Assembly (NCBI GenBank): GCA_022828085.1
Contig: JAJEIY010000018.1
Location: 1-47,547 of the forward strand
Direction of reading: 5' to 3'
Length of the DNA: 47,547 nt
Source: Acidobacteriota bacterium
GTDB taxonomy: Bacteria; Acidobacteriota; Vicinamibacteria; Marinacidobacterales; Marinacidobacteraceae
Below the pieces are notes generated by a model that was given only the letters and a program-made list of their open reading frames with translations, did no database searches and was not told where the DNA came from. Of this stretch, positions 1-8,195 are shown piece after piece. The translations under genes and the position numbers were made by a program. Every line of letters begins with the position of its first letter. Positions within the stretch are counted from its first letter, which is position 1.

Positions 1-26
1 CCCCCACGCCCGGGGGGGTGGGCCCC

Positions 27-116
27 CCGGGTTTGTACGGCGGGTCGGCCCCCGGCCCGGGGGGGGCCCCCCCCCGCCCACGTCGAGACGTTGACCTGCG
101 GAATGGTTCTTTCCTC
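27..116 (-). repeat. Degenerate copy of a dispersed segment, next to G/C homopolymer runs
   Basis: Read on the minus strand, this stretch aligns with 23025-23110 on the plus strand. A GAACCATYCCGCAG core is followed by CGACGTGGGCGGGGG and then by matching GCCGGGGG and GACCCGC blocks. An open frame enters it from a GTG at 173 and encodes ERTIPQ and TWAG, which the second copy also encodes, but no known protein family was recognised. Bases 1-70 are almost pure G/C homopolymers, so base calls may be poor there. Confidence 0.45.
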
Positions 117-236
117 CGCGTCCACCTGAACGGACCGGGACTCGCCGTACCGCGTTCCGTAGAGGCCGATCACAACGGTTCGCCCGCGGTGCTACGGCCC
201 GCTGGCAACAGTCCGAGACCGACGGCTCCCTCGGAC

Positions 237-449
237 TCAGCGCCACTCCTTCCGGAGCGGCCCCTCATAGGCGGAACCCTCGGTCGCGCGGTCTCGCCAC
301 ATCCCGAACGCATCTTCGCGCCGTCGTTGGTCTTCCAGATAGCGGCCCACCGCACGCCGCACGGCCTCCGCACGCGAGATGCCCTCATTCCGGCATAGCG
401 CCTTCAGCCGTTCGGCCTGTTCGTCCGGGAGTGAGATCGTCATTCTCAT
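237..449 (-). CDS. Ribbon-helix-helix (CopG/Arc-like) antitoxin-type protein
   Basis: A 70-residue protein starting MRMTISLPDE. The N-terminal beta-strand is followed by two helices (EQAERLKALCRNEG and SRAEAVRRAVGRYLED), the classic ribbon-helix-helix DNA-binding fold of CopG/Arc-type antitoxins. The C-terminal tail (about residues 45-70, charged, ending RKEWR) would be the toxin-contacting part in such proteins. The open frame extends further upstream but only through REP repeats, so I place the start at the ATG at 449; an ATG two codons later (443) is equally possible. No toxin gene is visible downstream within the 236 bases left before the window edge, so it is either an orphan or the partner has been lost to the repeat-rich edge. 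Confidence 0.75.
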   Translation of the reverse strand: MRMTISLPDEQAERLKALCRNEGISRAEAVRRAVGRYLEDQRRREDAFGMWRDRATEGSAYEGPLRKEWR

Positions 450-525
450 GCTGTGGACGGACGATAGCGGTTCTGTTCGACCGTGCGGCCGCGAGCCCCT
501 CTCGTTCGCGGAAGCGCGGCGCCGT

Positions 526-651
526 TGCGGCCCTGCGGGCCGCGTGCCGGTCAGAGACCGGCGTTCCAAGCCGGTGCGTGTTGGGGCCGAGGCCCTACGC
601 ACCCTGCGGCCCTGCGGGCCGCGTGCCGGCTGAAGCCGGCGCTCCAAGCCG
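526..651 (+). repeat. Two tandem REP-like double-hairpin repeats
   Basis: Copy 1 (526-573) and copy 2 (605-651) each carry a first palindrome GCGGCCCTGCGGGCCGC, a second palindrome (GCCGGTCAGAGACCGGC in copy 1, GCCGGCTGAAGCCGGC in copy 2) and a conserved tail TTCCAAGCCG or CTCCAAGCCG. The same unit recurs at 13073, 17330, 17413 and 22905, with a shortened form at 47406. The copies lie in the 260-base gap between the antitoxin-like gene and the 3' end of the SPFH gene; nothing else is seen in that gap except a small GCGAC/GTCGC hairpin at 664-680. Confidence 0.8.
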
Positions 652-709
652 TTGCGCCGTGAAGCGACAAAAAACGTCGCCAACTGCTCTCCTGGGGCCA
701 GCCCAGGTT

Positions 710-1651
710 CTACGACTTCCCTGCCGGTGTGCCTGCGTCTTTGATGACCTCCATCGCTGTTGCGACAAAACCTGACACGTCGGCGAGATTGGAGGGGAGG
801 ATGATGGTGTTGTTCGTTCGGGCGAGGTTGCCGAACTCGGAGACGTACTGTTCGGCCACGCGGATGCGGGCGGAATCGAGTCCGCCGGGGGAGGAAATCG
901 CGTCGCCCACCTTGCGGATTCCTTCGGCGGTGGCCTCGGCGACGGCGCGGATGGCGTGGGCCTCGCCTTCCGCTTCGTTGATCTGCTTCTGGCGCTGGGC
1001 CTCCGACTCGCGGATGACGCGCTGCTTCTCGCCTTCGGCGCGGTTGATCTGTGACTCGCGGTCGGCCTCGGATTCAAGGATGGTCGCCCGCTTCTCGCGT
1101 TCGGCGCGCATCTGCTTTTCCATCGCGGCCAGCACGTCCCGCGGCGGGGCGATGTCGCGGATCTCGTAGCGGAGGACCTTCACCCCCCAGGGGTCGCTGG
1201 CGCGGTCCACTTCCTGGACCACCGACGCGTTGATCGCCGCCCGCTCCTCGAAGGTCCGGTCGAGGTCGATCTTGCCGACCTCGCTACGGAGCGTGGTCTG
1301 CGCGAGCTGGGCGATAGCGAACCCGTAGTCGCCGATGCCGTAGGAGGCGCGCTGCGCATCCACCACCTGGAGATAGAGGACGCCGTCGACCGCGATCTGG
1401 ACGTTGTCGCGGGTGATGCAGACCTGCTGGGGGACATCGATGGCCCGCTCTTTGAGCGAGTGCTTGTAGGCGACGCGGTCCAGGAACGGGACCAGGATGT
1501 GAAACCCGGCCTGCAGGCTGGTGCGGTAGCGCCCCAGCCGTTCCACCACGAAGACCTGCTGCTGGGGCACGACCCGGGCGGTCCGGTACAGCGTGATCAC
1601 GGCGACCACCGCGATCAGGACGGTGACAATCGAAAAACTCGTTACTTCCAT
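710..1651 (-). CDS. qmcA: SPFH/band-7 membrane protein (stomatin/QmcA type)
   Basis: A 313-residue membrane-anchored scaffold protein of the stomatin/prohibitin family. Residues about 5-22 form an N-terminal transmembrane anchor. Residues 25-190 form the band-7 domain, including VPQQQVFVVERLGRY and the FEERAAINASV block. Residues about 190-270 are a charged, alanine/glutamate-rich coiled coil. Length and architecture match bacterial QmcA (YbbK). It is the last gene of a five-gene minus-strand operon, 33 bases after the NfeD-like gene. QmcA and NfeD family proteins are commonly paired, and SPFH proteins organise membrane microdomains with NfeD partners. A purine-rich GAGAGAACC precedes the ATG. 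Confidence 0.92.
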   Translation of the reverse strand: MEVTSFSIVTVLIAVVAVITLYRTARVVPQQQVFVVERLGRYRTSLQAGFHILVPFLDRVAYKHSLKERAIDVPQQVCITRDNVQIAVDGVLYLQVVDAQRASYGIGDYGFAIAQLAQTTLRSEVGKIDLDRTFEERAAINASVVQEVDRASDPWGVKVLRYEIRDIAPPRDVLAAMEKQMRAEREKRATILESEADRESQINRAEGEKQRVIRESEAQRQKQINEAEGEAHAIRAVAEATAEGIRKVGDAISSPGGLDSARIRVAEQYVSEFGNLARTNNTIILPSNLADVSGFVATAMEVIKDAGTPAGKS

Positions 1652-1684
1652 GGTTCTCTCAGATGGGCTGTGCCCTCAAGGGAC

Positions 1685-2104
1685 CTACTCCGGCTCGACG
1701 AACAGCGTGATCCCCTCCATGCGCACGACGCGCACGACCGTTCCAGCTTCGATCGGGTGTCCGGTCGCGCTGCGCGCCGGCCAGGAAGAGCCCCGGAACT
1801 CGGCGTTGCCCGGCGTTGCGGGCAGGATGGTCGAGGTGGCGGGCCCGATCTCCCCGACCAGCGATTCGCTGCCGACCTTGCCGGTGTCCGTCGGCCTCGT
1901 GAGGCGCCGCCTGACGAAGAAGGCCGAAACCGCCAGCAGCGAGAAGACCAGGAACTGCGCCGCCAGGTCGGTCATCCCGACACCGGCCAGCAGACCCACG
2001 ACGATCGCCGCGACCCCGGCGAAGAGCAGCCAGAGTTCGCCGCCGGCCAGCAGTTCAATGAGAGCCAGGATGATCCCGGCTCCGATCCAGATCCACCAAG
2101 CCAC
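1685..2104 (-). CDS. NfeD-family membrane protein (short form)
   Basis: A 139-residue protein with hydrophobic segments at about residues 5-20, 24-42 and 47-63, followed by a soluble C-terminal beta-barrel (about 80-139) of the OB-fold type seen in NfeD proteins. It includes LVGEIGPATS and ends GTVVRVVRMEGITLFVEPE, the usual NfeD motif pattern. It lacks the ClpP-like protease domain of long NfeD proteins, so it is the short YbbL-type partner of the adjacent SPFH protein. It lies 9 bases downstream of the MT-A70 gene. Confidence 0.9.
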   Translation of the reverse strand: MAWWIWIGAGIILALIELLAGGELWLLFAGVAAIVVGLLAGVGMTDLAAQFLVFSLLAVSAFFVRRRLTRPTDTGKVGSESLVGEIGPATSTILPATPGNAEFRGSSWPARSATGHPIEAGTVVRVVRMEGITLFVEPE

Positions 2105-2113
2105 GCCCTGACT

Positions 2114-2710
2114 CTATCCGGTAAAGAGACGGCCCTCCGGCTCCACCCCGACATCCAGCCCCCAGGCGGTCCACCCCGCAACTTCCCGCCTGGCGAAGAG
2201 CTCGATCTTCCGCTGCTCCGGGAACATCCGCTCGATCCGCCTCCGCACCTCCTCCGGCTTGGCCGAGTGGGGCCCGCGCTCCGCCCGGACGAGCTGCCGC
2301 TCGTTGCGCGCGCCCCGCGGCGTCGGGATGCGGCCCCGCCGGAACACCAGGCACAGCTCGCACTGGCTCATCGTGTAAAAGCCGGGATTCACCCGCTCCT
2401 TGTCCCAGACGAAGGCAACCGTGGCCCAGTCGAAGCCCCACGCCTTGCCGAGGTCGATCGCCTGGTCGAGGTGGGGGCTGGTCGCCCACAGGAAGAGGAG
2501 GCTGTTCTCCGCCGCGATGGACCCGACCGGCAGCTTCTTCAGATCGGTCAGGGTGACCGTCGCGTAGTGGCGGATCGCCCCGCCGGTATCGCCGCTCGCG
2601 GGGCCGGCGTGCTGGAGCTGGCCCTTGTAATCCCAGGGTGGGTCCGCGTAGATGATCCCGAAGCGTTCCGCGGGGAGCGGCGGAAAAGCCGGCCCGCTCG
2701 TCCGCGCCAC
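2114..2710 (-). CDS. MT-A70 family N6-adenine methyltransferase
   Basis: A 198-residue enzyme with the MT-A70 core: the catalytic D23-P24-P25-W26 motif in IIYADPPWDYKG, then a conserved block LLFLWATSPHLDQAIDLGKA and the FVWDKERVNPGFYT region. Bacterial members methylate adenine N6, usually in DNA, with S-adenosylmethionine as donor; eukaryotic METTL3/14 relatives act on RNA. The start is a GTG at 2710, 13 bases after the sulphur-amino-acid gene. No restriction endonuclease, phage gene or specificity subunit is nearby, so it appears to be an orphan methyltransferase inside a chromosomal operon. Its recognition site cannot be deduced from the sequence. Confidence 0.88.
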   Translation of the reverse strand: MARTSGPAFPPLPAERFGIIYADPPWDYKGQLQHAGPASGDTGGAIRHYATVTLTDLKKLPVGSIAAENSLLFLWATSPHLDQAIDLGKAWGFDWATVAFVWDKERVNPGFYTMSQCELCLVFRRGRIPTPRGARNERQLVRAERGPHSAKPEEVRRRIERMFPEQRKIELFARREVAGWTAWGLDVGVEPEGRLFTG

Positions 2711-2723
2711 GCGAGGGCTCCCC

Positions 2724-3881
2724 TCAGAGCGCCTGCGCGAAGTCGGCGATCAGGTCCTCCGCCGCCTCGACCCCGGTGGAGAACCGCATCAGCCCCTCGT
2801 TGATCCCCATTTCCGCCCGCGCCTCGGGCGGCAGGCCGCTGTGGATCGCGGCAGCGGGCCGGATGATCAGCGATTCGACCCCGCCGAGGCTCGCGGCGAC
2901 CGTGGGCAACTCGAGGCGCGCAGCGAAGGCATCCGCGGCCTCCCCGCCACCCGCATGGACGAAGGCCATCATCCCCCCGAAGCCGCCGCTCAGGAGGCGC
3001 GCCGCCCGGGCGTGCTGGGCGTGCGACGCCAGACCGGGGTAGTGGACCTCCTCGATCTCCGGGCGGCCCTCCAGAAAACGCGCCAGCTCCAGCGCGTTCG
3101 CCGACTGCCGGCGCACCCGGAGACCGATCGTCTTGAGTCCCCGCTCGAGCAGCACGCAGGCGTGGGGATCGAGCGAGCCGCCCAGGTGGTCGAGGGTGAG
3201 CTTGATCCGGCGCACCCGTTCGGCGGACCCGGCGACCGATCCCGCCACCAGGTCGTTGTGCCCGTTCATGTACTTCGTGGCGCTCTCCATCACCAGATCG
3301 AAGCCGAGCTCGGCCGGACGGCAGAGCACGGGGCTCGCGAAGGTGTTGTCGATCATCGAGATCAGCCCGTTCGCCCGCGCGAACTCCACCACCGCCTCCA
3401 GATCTGCCATCTGGACGAGCGGATTCGTCAGGGTCTCGACATAGATGAGCCGCGTCGACGGGGTCATCGCCGCGTCCCACGACGCGGGATCCTGCGGATC
3501 GATCTTCGTATGGTTGATCCCCCAGCGCGGCAGGTCGTGCTCCAGCATGTTGGCGGTCCCGCCGTAGACCACGTCCTGCACCAGCAGGTGGCCCCCGGCG
3601 CCCAGGAACGTCATGAGCGCCGACGAGATCGCCGCCATCCCGCTTCCCGTGACCAGCGCGTCCTCGGCACCCTCCAGCGACGCGATCCGCTGGTGGAGCA
3701 CCGCGTGGTTCGGGCTGTTCGAGAGCCGCAGATAGCCCACGTCGTGGTACTCCTCACCGTGATACTCGAAGTTCGCGGTCTGGAACACCGGCGTCGAAAC
3801 CGCGCCGAACGGCCGGGGGGAGAGCGCCCCCTCATGGACGGCGCGGGTGTCGAGGCTCGGGGAACGATCGTCGTCGGGCAA
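2724..3881 (-). CDS. Cystathionine gamma-synthase/beta-lyase family PLP enzyme
   Basis: A 385-residue fold-type I pyridoxal-phosphate enzyme of the Cys/Met-metabolism family. Visible marks are GSGMAAISSAL (cofactor phosphate contact), YVETLTNP, the aspartate in MIDNTFASP and the cofactor lysine K203 in SATKYMNGHND. The length is typical of MetB/MetC/MGL enzymes. The sequence cannot separate cystathionine gamma-synthase, beta-lyase, gamma-lyase or O-acetylhomoserine sulfhydrylase; NTFASP together with SATKYMNGH is common to all of these. It follows the pterin-synthase-like gene by 11 bases and precedes the methyltransferase by 13 bases, so it belongs to the same transcript. Confidence 0.9.
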   Translation of the reverse strand: MPDDDRSPSLDTRAVHEGALSPRPFGAVSTPVFQTANFEYHGEEYHDVGYLRLSNSPNHAVLHQRIASLEGAEDALVTGSGMAAISSALMTFLGAGGHLLVQDVVYGGTANMLEHDLPRWGINHTKIDPQDPASWDAAMTPSTRLIYVETLTNPLVQMADLEAVVEFARANGLISMIDNTFASPVLCRPAELGFDLVMESATKYMNGHNDLVAGSVAGSAERVRRIKLTLDHLGGSLDPHACVLLERGLKTIGLRVRRQSANALELARFLEGRPEIEEVHYPGLASHAQHARAARLLSGGFGGMMAFVHAGGGEAADAFAARLELPTVAASLGGVESLIIRPAAAIHSGLPPEARAEMGINEGLMRFSTGVEAAEDLIADFAQAL

Positions 3882-3892
3882 GGGAAGTCCTT

Positions 3893-4276
3893 TCAGGAGC
3901 GGCTGGGGACGGCGGCCTCGTAGGCGGCCGCCATGAGCGGGTTTTCGACGAGCTCCACGCGGATGACGCCGGCGAAGCCGGACGGGAGACGCCGCGCCAG
4001 CTCGCCGTGCACGTAGCGGCAGAGGAACTCGGTGGTGGTGTTCTCGCCCGGAAACGTCTCGTCGAGATCGGCGTAGCGGAGCGGCGCGAGGGCCTCCCCG
4101 AGCGAGTCCTTCGCCCAGGCGAGGTCGAGCAGCACGCCGTGTTCATCCAGTTCCGGGCCGCGGAACTCGGCGGTGACCGCGTAGGTCGCCCCGTGGCGGT
4201 TCTGCGCCGGGCCGAACATTGCGCCGCGGAGCGAGTGGGAGCACATCACGTGGTCGCGGACGGAGATGCTGAACAC
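3893..4276 (-). CDS. 6-pyruvoyl-tetrahydropterin synthase/QueD-like protein
   Basis: A 127-residue T-fold protein, first gene of the minus-strand operon. It starts FSISVRDHVMCSHSL and has the QNRHGATY block that matches the zinc-binding HGH region of QueD/PTPS. It later has FPGENTTTEFLCRYV and the ending VELVENP, matching the family's conserved C-terminal Glu. The usual second His of HGH is Ala here, so one zinc ligand may be replaced. QueD makes 6-carboxytetrahydropterin for queuosine, while PTPS acts in biopterin synthesis; which applies is unclear. The start is taken as the GTG at 4276, because the much longer open frame upstream runs antisense through the neighbouring hydratase. Confidence 0.78.
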   Translation of the reverse strand: MFSISVRDHVMCSHSLRGAMFGPAQNRHGATYAVTAEFRGPELDEHGVLLDLAWAKDSLGEALAPLRYADLDETFPGENTTTEFLCRYVHGELARRLPSGFAGVIRVELVENPLMAAAYEAAVPSRS

Positions 4277-4360
4277 CGGAAGGACGCCTCGAAGGGCGCC
4301 CGACTCTACCGCGAAGACGCGAGCCGCCGAATCCGTACACTGCGCGGCCGGAGACTCCCC

Positions 4361-5185
4361 ATGCCCGACTTCGATCCCATCCCGATCGCCGAAGAGATCA
4401 TCGCCGCCCGCGCCGCCGGCGCTCGCCTCGCCCCCTTCACCGGCCGCGTTCCCGGATTCGGGTTCGACGAGGCGTACCAGGTGGCAGGGATCGTCGCCTG
4501 CCGCCGCGCCGCCCGCTCGCCGGTGGCCGGCCGCAAGATCGGGTTCACGAACCCGGCGCTCTGGGAAGCGGCCGGGCTGACCCATCCGGTGTGGGGGAAC
4601 ATGTTCGAGGAAACGGTGACGCGCACCGGGCCCGGGGGCGAGACCCCGGCGATCGACATGGCCGGGTCCGTGGAACCCAAGGTCGAGATCGAGGTGGTGG
4701 TCGTGCTCCGTTCGGTCCCCCAGCGCGGAGACCGGGGCGCCGCCGTCGCCCGCCACGTGGCGGAGATCGGTTTCGGCTTCGAGATCGTGGACTCGCCGTA
4801 TCCGGGGTGGAACATGCGCCCCGCCGACGCGGTCGCGGCCGGCGGGATCCATCATGGACTCGCGGTGGGGCCGACGGTCCCGGTGACCGATCCCGAGGCC
4901 ACCGCCGCGGCGATGGCCGACCTCACCGTGTCCATGACCCTGTCCACGGGCTCCGAACCCCCGCGCCACGTGGCCGACGGGGCAGGCCGCATGGTCCTCG
5001 GGAATCCGCTGGATGCGGTCGGCGTGCTCGTGGAGATGGCCGCCGACCGGGGGAGCCCGCTCGCCGCCGGCGAGATCGTCACCACGGGATCGCTGGCTCC
5101 ACCCCTCGCGGCGGCCGCCGGGGAGCTCTACCGGGCGGAGGCGGGAGCCGGCGCGCTCCCGGCCGCCAGCGTCGCGCTCCGGTAG
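4361..5185 (+). CDS. 2-keto-4-pentenoate hydratase-like (FAH superfamily) enzyme
   Basis: A 274-residue member of the fumarylacetoacetate hydrolase fold, in the 2-hydroxypenta-2,4-dienoate / 2-oxohept-3-ene-dioate hydratase group (MhpD/HpaH type). Visible marks are RKIGFTNPAL near residue 50, the metal-binding acidic pair in VEPKVEIEVVV, and GFGFEIVDSPYPGW followed by the GIHHGLAVG loop. Such enzymes add water to 2-hydroxy-dienoates in meta-cleavage pathways. No other aromatic-degradation gene is adjacent, so the physiological substrate is open. The start is the ATG at 4361; TACACT at 4336-4341 could be its -10 box. The gene converges with the amidohydrolase at a 4-base gap. Confidence 0.85.
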   Translation: MPDFDPIPIAEEIIAARAAGARLAPFTGRVPGFGFDEAYQVAGIVACRRAARSPVAGRKIGFTNPALWEAAGLTHPVWGNMFEETVTRTGPGGETPAIDMAGSVEPKVEIEVVVVLRSVPQRGDRGAAVARHVAEIGFGFEIVDSPYPGWNMRPADAVAAGGIHHGLAVGPTVPVTDPEATAAAMADLTVSMTLSTGSEPPRHVADGAGRMVLGNPLDAVGVLVEMAADRGSPLAAGEIVTTGSLAPPLAAAAGELYRAEAGAGALPAASVALR

Positions 5186-5189
5186 CCCG

Positions 5190-6644
5190 CTACGGCTCGC
5201 AGGGAGCCTGACGGCGGACGTCGTTTACCGGGACCGCATCCCGCGTGAGGTCCGCGAACTCTCCGGGGGACAGGCCCAGGTCATCGAGCACCCCGCACAC
5301 CCGCGGAGCGACGCCGGGCAGCGTCACGCACTCCCGCTCGCTCAGACGCGCATCGAGCGCCGGGGACCGCAGCAGCGCGCGGCCGTCCACCCACATCGCC
5401 AGGACGTCCTCGTCCCCCGCGGTCAGCACCGCCTCGTACGGGTCCCCGCCGGCGTGGCGGACCAGCATCAGGTCGGCCCGGAGCCCGGGCCGGATCGCCC
5501 CGAACCGGTCCTCCACTCCCAGCGCGTAGGCGCCGCTCGCGGTCGCCATGCGCCAGAGCGCGTCGGCCGGCAGCTCGGCCCCGGACGCCGCCGCCACCCG
5601 CCGCGCGCACCGGACCTCCTCCCGCATGTTGAAGGATCCGCTCGGCGACCAGTCCGTCGAGAGCGCGATGCGGACGCCGCTCGCGAGCGCCGCGCCGAGA
5701 TCGATCGTCTCGCCGTAGAGGGCGAGGTTCGACCGCGGCGACCAGACCAGCGTCACGTCGAACTCCCGCATCACCGCGTAGTCGTCGCGGTCCGTGGCGA
5801 CCCCGTGAACGAGCGAATAGCGCCGGTCGCGGCGCCTCACGCGCTCCAGGTAGCGCGCCACTTCCGCCCGTGCGGCGCAGCTCGCGGGGCGTCCCTCCCC
5901 GACGTGCGGCACGTAGGCCATGAACGTCAGGTCGTCGTCCTCGCCGGGCGCGAAGGTGTGGGCGGGGCCGCCCCGGCACTCGGCCGCCAGGTCCTCGACA
6001 ACCTGGAACGAGAACGGGAAGGTCCGGACGTCCGCTTCGGCGTCGTAGAGGGCCAGATCGCCGGGCCGCTCGTGGCGGCCGATGTTCCGGATCACCCCGG
6101 GGGCGCCGCCGGAGCCGGCGATGGTGGAGGCGCCGCCCAGCAGGTGGCGCAACTCCACGGCCGTCAGCACGGCGCTCATTCGCGGGTTTTCGGAAGCGAA
6201 GCGGTAGCGCTCCGGGATCGGCAGCGGCGTCTTCCCGCCGGCGCCGAGACGCCATTCGTCGCGGTGGGCGTAGCCCGGATGCAGGTTCGGGTCGGGGAAG
6301 GCGTAGCTGGTGGCGGGATGTTCGTGAGCGTTGACGAAACCCGGCGAGAGCACAGCGAGGCCCCGGCAATCGAGGACCGCGGCGTCCGGATACACCGTCC
6401 GCAGGGTGTCGAAATCCGTCACTCTGCCGATGCCGCCGTTACCGCGGACGTGCACGCCGTGGCCGGGTTGGCGCCCGGCCGGCAGCAGCGCGTCGGCGCC
6501 GATGATCAGTCCGGGCATCCGCGGGCCGGTGTCGGCCGCCGGCGTGAACTCGCAAAGCGGTTGCGCGGGCGCTGCGCCAGCGCCCAGCACGATCGAGATC
6601 AAGGCGGCGGCCCGCACGCCGCGGACGCCCGACAGGCTGGTCAT
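5190..6644 (-). CDS. Exported metal-dependent amidohydrolase
   Basis: A 484-residue amidohydrolase-superfamily protein with an N-terminal signal peptide (hydrophobic residues about 10-27, then APAQP). The metal-binding barrel is marked by SPGFVNAHEHPATS (H-x-H, about residues 105-109), SLVHGVATD, LVWSPRSNLALYG and the aspartate in IALSTDWSPSGS. The ending GLRADLMLV is the usual closing strand motif. Relatives include deaminases and cyclic-amide hydrolases of the TrzA/AtzA and imidazolonepropionase type; the substrate cannot be assigned. A TAGACT hexamer lies 9 bases upstream of the ATG (6654-6659). The gene is divergent from the P450 gene by 25 bases. Confidence 0.82.
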   Translation of the reverse strand: MTSLSGVRGVRAAALISIVLGAGAAPAQPLCEFTPAADTGPRMPGLIIGADALLPAGRQPGHGVHVRGNGGIGRVTDFDTLRTVYPDAAVLDCRGLAVLSPGFVNAHEHPATSYAFPDPNLHPGYAHRDEWRLGAGGKTPLPIPERYRFASENPRMSAVLTAVELRHLLGGASTIAGSGGAPGVIRNIGRHERPGDLALYDAEADVRTFPFSFQVVEDLAAECRGGPAHTFAPGEDDDLTFMAYVPHVGEGRPASCAARAEVARYLERVRRRDRRYSLVHGVATDRDDYAVMREFDVTLVWSPRSNLALYGETIDLGAALASGVRIALSTDWSPSGSFNMREEVRCARRVAAASGAELPADALWRMATASGAYALGVEDRFGAIRPGLRADLMLVRHAGGDPYEAVLTAGDEDVLAMWVDGRALLRSPALDARLSERECVTLPGVAPRVCGVLDDLGLSPGEFADLTRDAVPVNDVRRQAPCEP

Positions 6645-6669
6645 GCGGCGGCTAGTCTAAGAGCCGCCC

Positions 6670-8019
6670 GTGTCCCCAGCGATCCGGCGGCGGGAGCCGC
6701 GCCTGCCCACGACGCCTCGGTTCCACCGCGTGCGGGAGGCCTCCCGGAACCCGCACACCGTCATGCACGAGGTGCTCCGGGAGCACGGGGACGTCGCTCG
6801 CTGGCGCGGTCTCTTCGATATCTGTCTCGTGAACCACCCGGACCTCATCCGTCCGGTGCTGACGCAGGACCATCGCCACTTCTCCAAGAACACCATCCAC
6901 TACCGGATGCTCCGCCAGGTGATGGGGAACGGCCTGGTCACGAACGACGGACCCGACTGGGTGCGCCAGCGAAGACTGATCCAGCCGGCGTTCGCGAGCC
7001 GCCGGCTGGCCCGCTTCGACGGCACGATCAACGCGCTCACCGCCTCGCTGCTGACCCGCTGGGAGCGGCAGGACCCGGCCGAGGCCGTCTGGATCGACCG
7101 GGAGATGAGCGCGCTGACGTTCGACATCGTCGGCGAGACGCTCTTCGGGCGCGACATCAAGGAGCACGCCCGCGAAATGGCGGAGATCCTGGAGGTCGTC
7201 AACCTGTCCAGTAGCGACCTGCGCTCGTTCCTGACGCTCTATCCGTGGATCCCCACGGTCTACAACCGCAGGTGGAAGCGGGCCATGAAGCGTCTGGACG
7301 GCATCGTCTACGGACTCATGGAAGCGCGCGGGGCCGGCGGAAACGGCAGCGACGACCTCCTGGGCCGGCTTTTCGCGGCCCGCGACGAGGAGACCGGCGA
7401 GGGAATGCACGACCGGCAGATCCGGGACGAGGCCGTGACGCTGATCCTCGCGGGGCACGAGACGTCCGCCATGGCGCTCTCGTGGACGCTCTACCTCCTG
7501 GCCACGCATCCCGAGATCGAGACGCGGCTCGTGGAACATCTCGAGGCCGAGCTGCACGGCGCGCCGGCCGGGACGGAGGACCTCCCCCGGCTCACCTATC
7601 TCAAGCAGGTCGTACAGGAGGCGATGCGCATCTACCCGCCGGTGTGGGGAGTCGTGCGCCGGGCGGAAGAAGAGACGGAAATGGGGGACTACGTGCTGCC
7701 GGCGAGGACCTGGATCGGGATCGTCACGTGGGCGCTCCACCGGCATCCCGAGTTCTGGCCCGACCCGGAGCGCTTCGACCCGGACCGGTTCGCGCCGGAA
7801 CGGGCCGAGGAGAGGGATTTCTTTTCCTACCTGCCCTTCGCGGCGGGACCCCGAACCTGCATCGGGGCCGGCATGGCGATGCTCGAGATCCAGCTGATCC
7901 TCGCCCAGCTCGTGCCGCGGTTCCGGATGCGCGTCGTCCCCGGCCATCCGATCGAGACGGAGGCGGTGGTGACGTTGAAACCACGCCACGGAATTCCCGT
8001 GACCCTCAGCCGGCGCTGA
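6670..8019 (+). CDS. Cytochrome P450
   Basis: A 449-residue soluble P450. The I-helix oxygen-activation motif is AGHETSAMALSW, the K-helix ExxR is EAMRIYPP, and the heme-thiolate loop FAAGPRTCIGAG places the cysteine ligand at C397. There is no membrane anchor, as expected for bacterial P450s. The PVWGVVRRA and FDPDRFAPERAEERD segments resemble the CYP4/CYP102-like branch that hydroxylates fatty acids or lipophilic compounds, which is suggestive only. No ferredoxin or reductase partner is adjacent. The start is a GTG at 6670. Confidence 0.93.
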   Translation: MSPAIRRREPRLPTTPRFHRVREASRNPHTVMHEVLREHGDVARWRGLFDICLVNHPDLIRPVLTQDHRHFSKNTIHYRMLRQVMGNGLVTNDGPDWVRQRRLIQPAFASRRLARFDGTINALTASLLTRWERQDPAEAVWIDREMSALTFDIVGETLFGRDIKEHAREMAEILEVVNLSSSDLRSFLTLYPWIPTVYNRRWKRAMKRLDGIVYGLMEARGAGGNGSDDLLGRLFAARDEETGEGMHDRQIRDEAVTLILAGHETSAMALSWTLYLLATHPEIETRLVEHLEAELHGAPAGTEDLPRLTYLKQVVQEAMRIYPPVWGVVRRAEEETEMGDYVLPARTWIGIVTWALHRHPEFWPDPERFDPDRFAPERAEERDFFSYLPFAAGPRTCIGAGMAMLEIQLILAQLVPRFRMRVVPGHPIETEAVVTLKPRHGIPVTLSRR

Positions 8020-8084
8020 GCCGGGCCCCGATTGCTGCCGTTCGAAATCAGCGGGCCTGTCAGCTTGGGCTGTGCTTGGGCCTC

Positions 8085-8105
8085 GTGCAACACCGCGTGT
8101 TGCAC
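8085..8105. promoter_or_regulatory. Perfect 21-bp palindrome, candidate operator
   Basis: GTGCAACAC and its exact inverse GTGTTGCAC flank a CGC centre. It sits in the 176-base gap after the P450 gene, just upstream of a promoter-like TTGACT (8120-8125)-18-TAGGGT (8144-8149), and about 90 bases upstream of the small-protein/retropepsin pair. It lacks a T tract, so an operator is more likely than a terminator. Confidence 0.5.
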
Positions 8106-8119
8106 AGTTCAGGTAACAC

Positions 8120-8149
8120 TTGACTTTGGGGAGGAGCCCTCACTAGGGT
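8120..8149 (+). promoter_or_regulatory. Candidate promoter of the small-protein/protease pair
   Basis: TTGACT at 8120-8125 and TAGGGT at 8144-8149 are separated by 18 bases. The predicted transcript would begin about 40 bases upstream of the ATG at 8196. The -10 match is weak. Confidence 0.35.
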
Positions 8150-8195
8150 GATTGCCCAGTGACGAAGGGAGTCGCCATCCGGGAGGTCCGCTCGC

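Noticed and set aside
18..398. Plus-strand open frame at the left edge
   Set aside because: It is antisense to the ribbon-helix-helix gene and begins in G/C homopolymers.
526..651. CRISPR-like tandem repeats
   Set aside because: Only two copies, palindromic in two places, with a 31-base gap and single copies spread over the window; no cas genes.
664..680. GCGAC/GTCGC hairpin as terminator of the SPFH gene
   Set aside because: The T run lies in the loop, not after the stem, and the stem has only 5 bp.
8025..8060. Possible tRNA T-arm (GTTCGAAATC)
   Set aside because: No matching acceptor, D or anticodon stems can be drawn around it.
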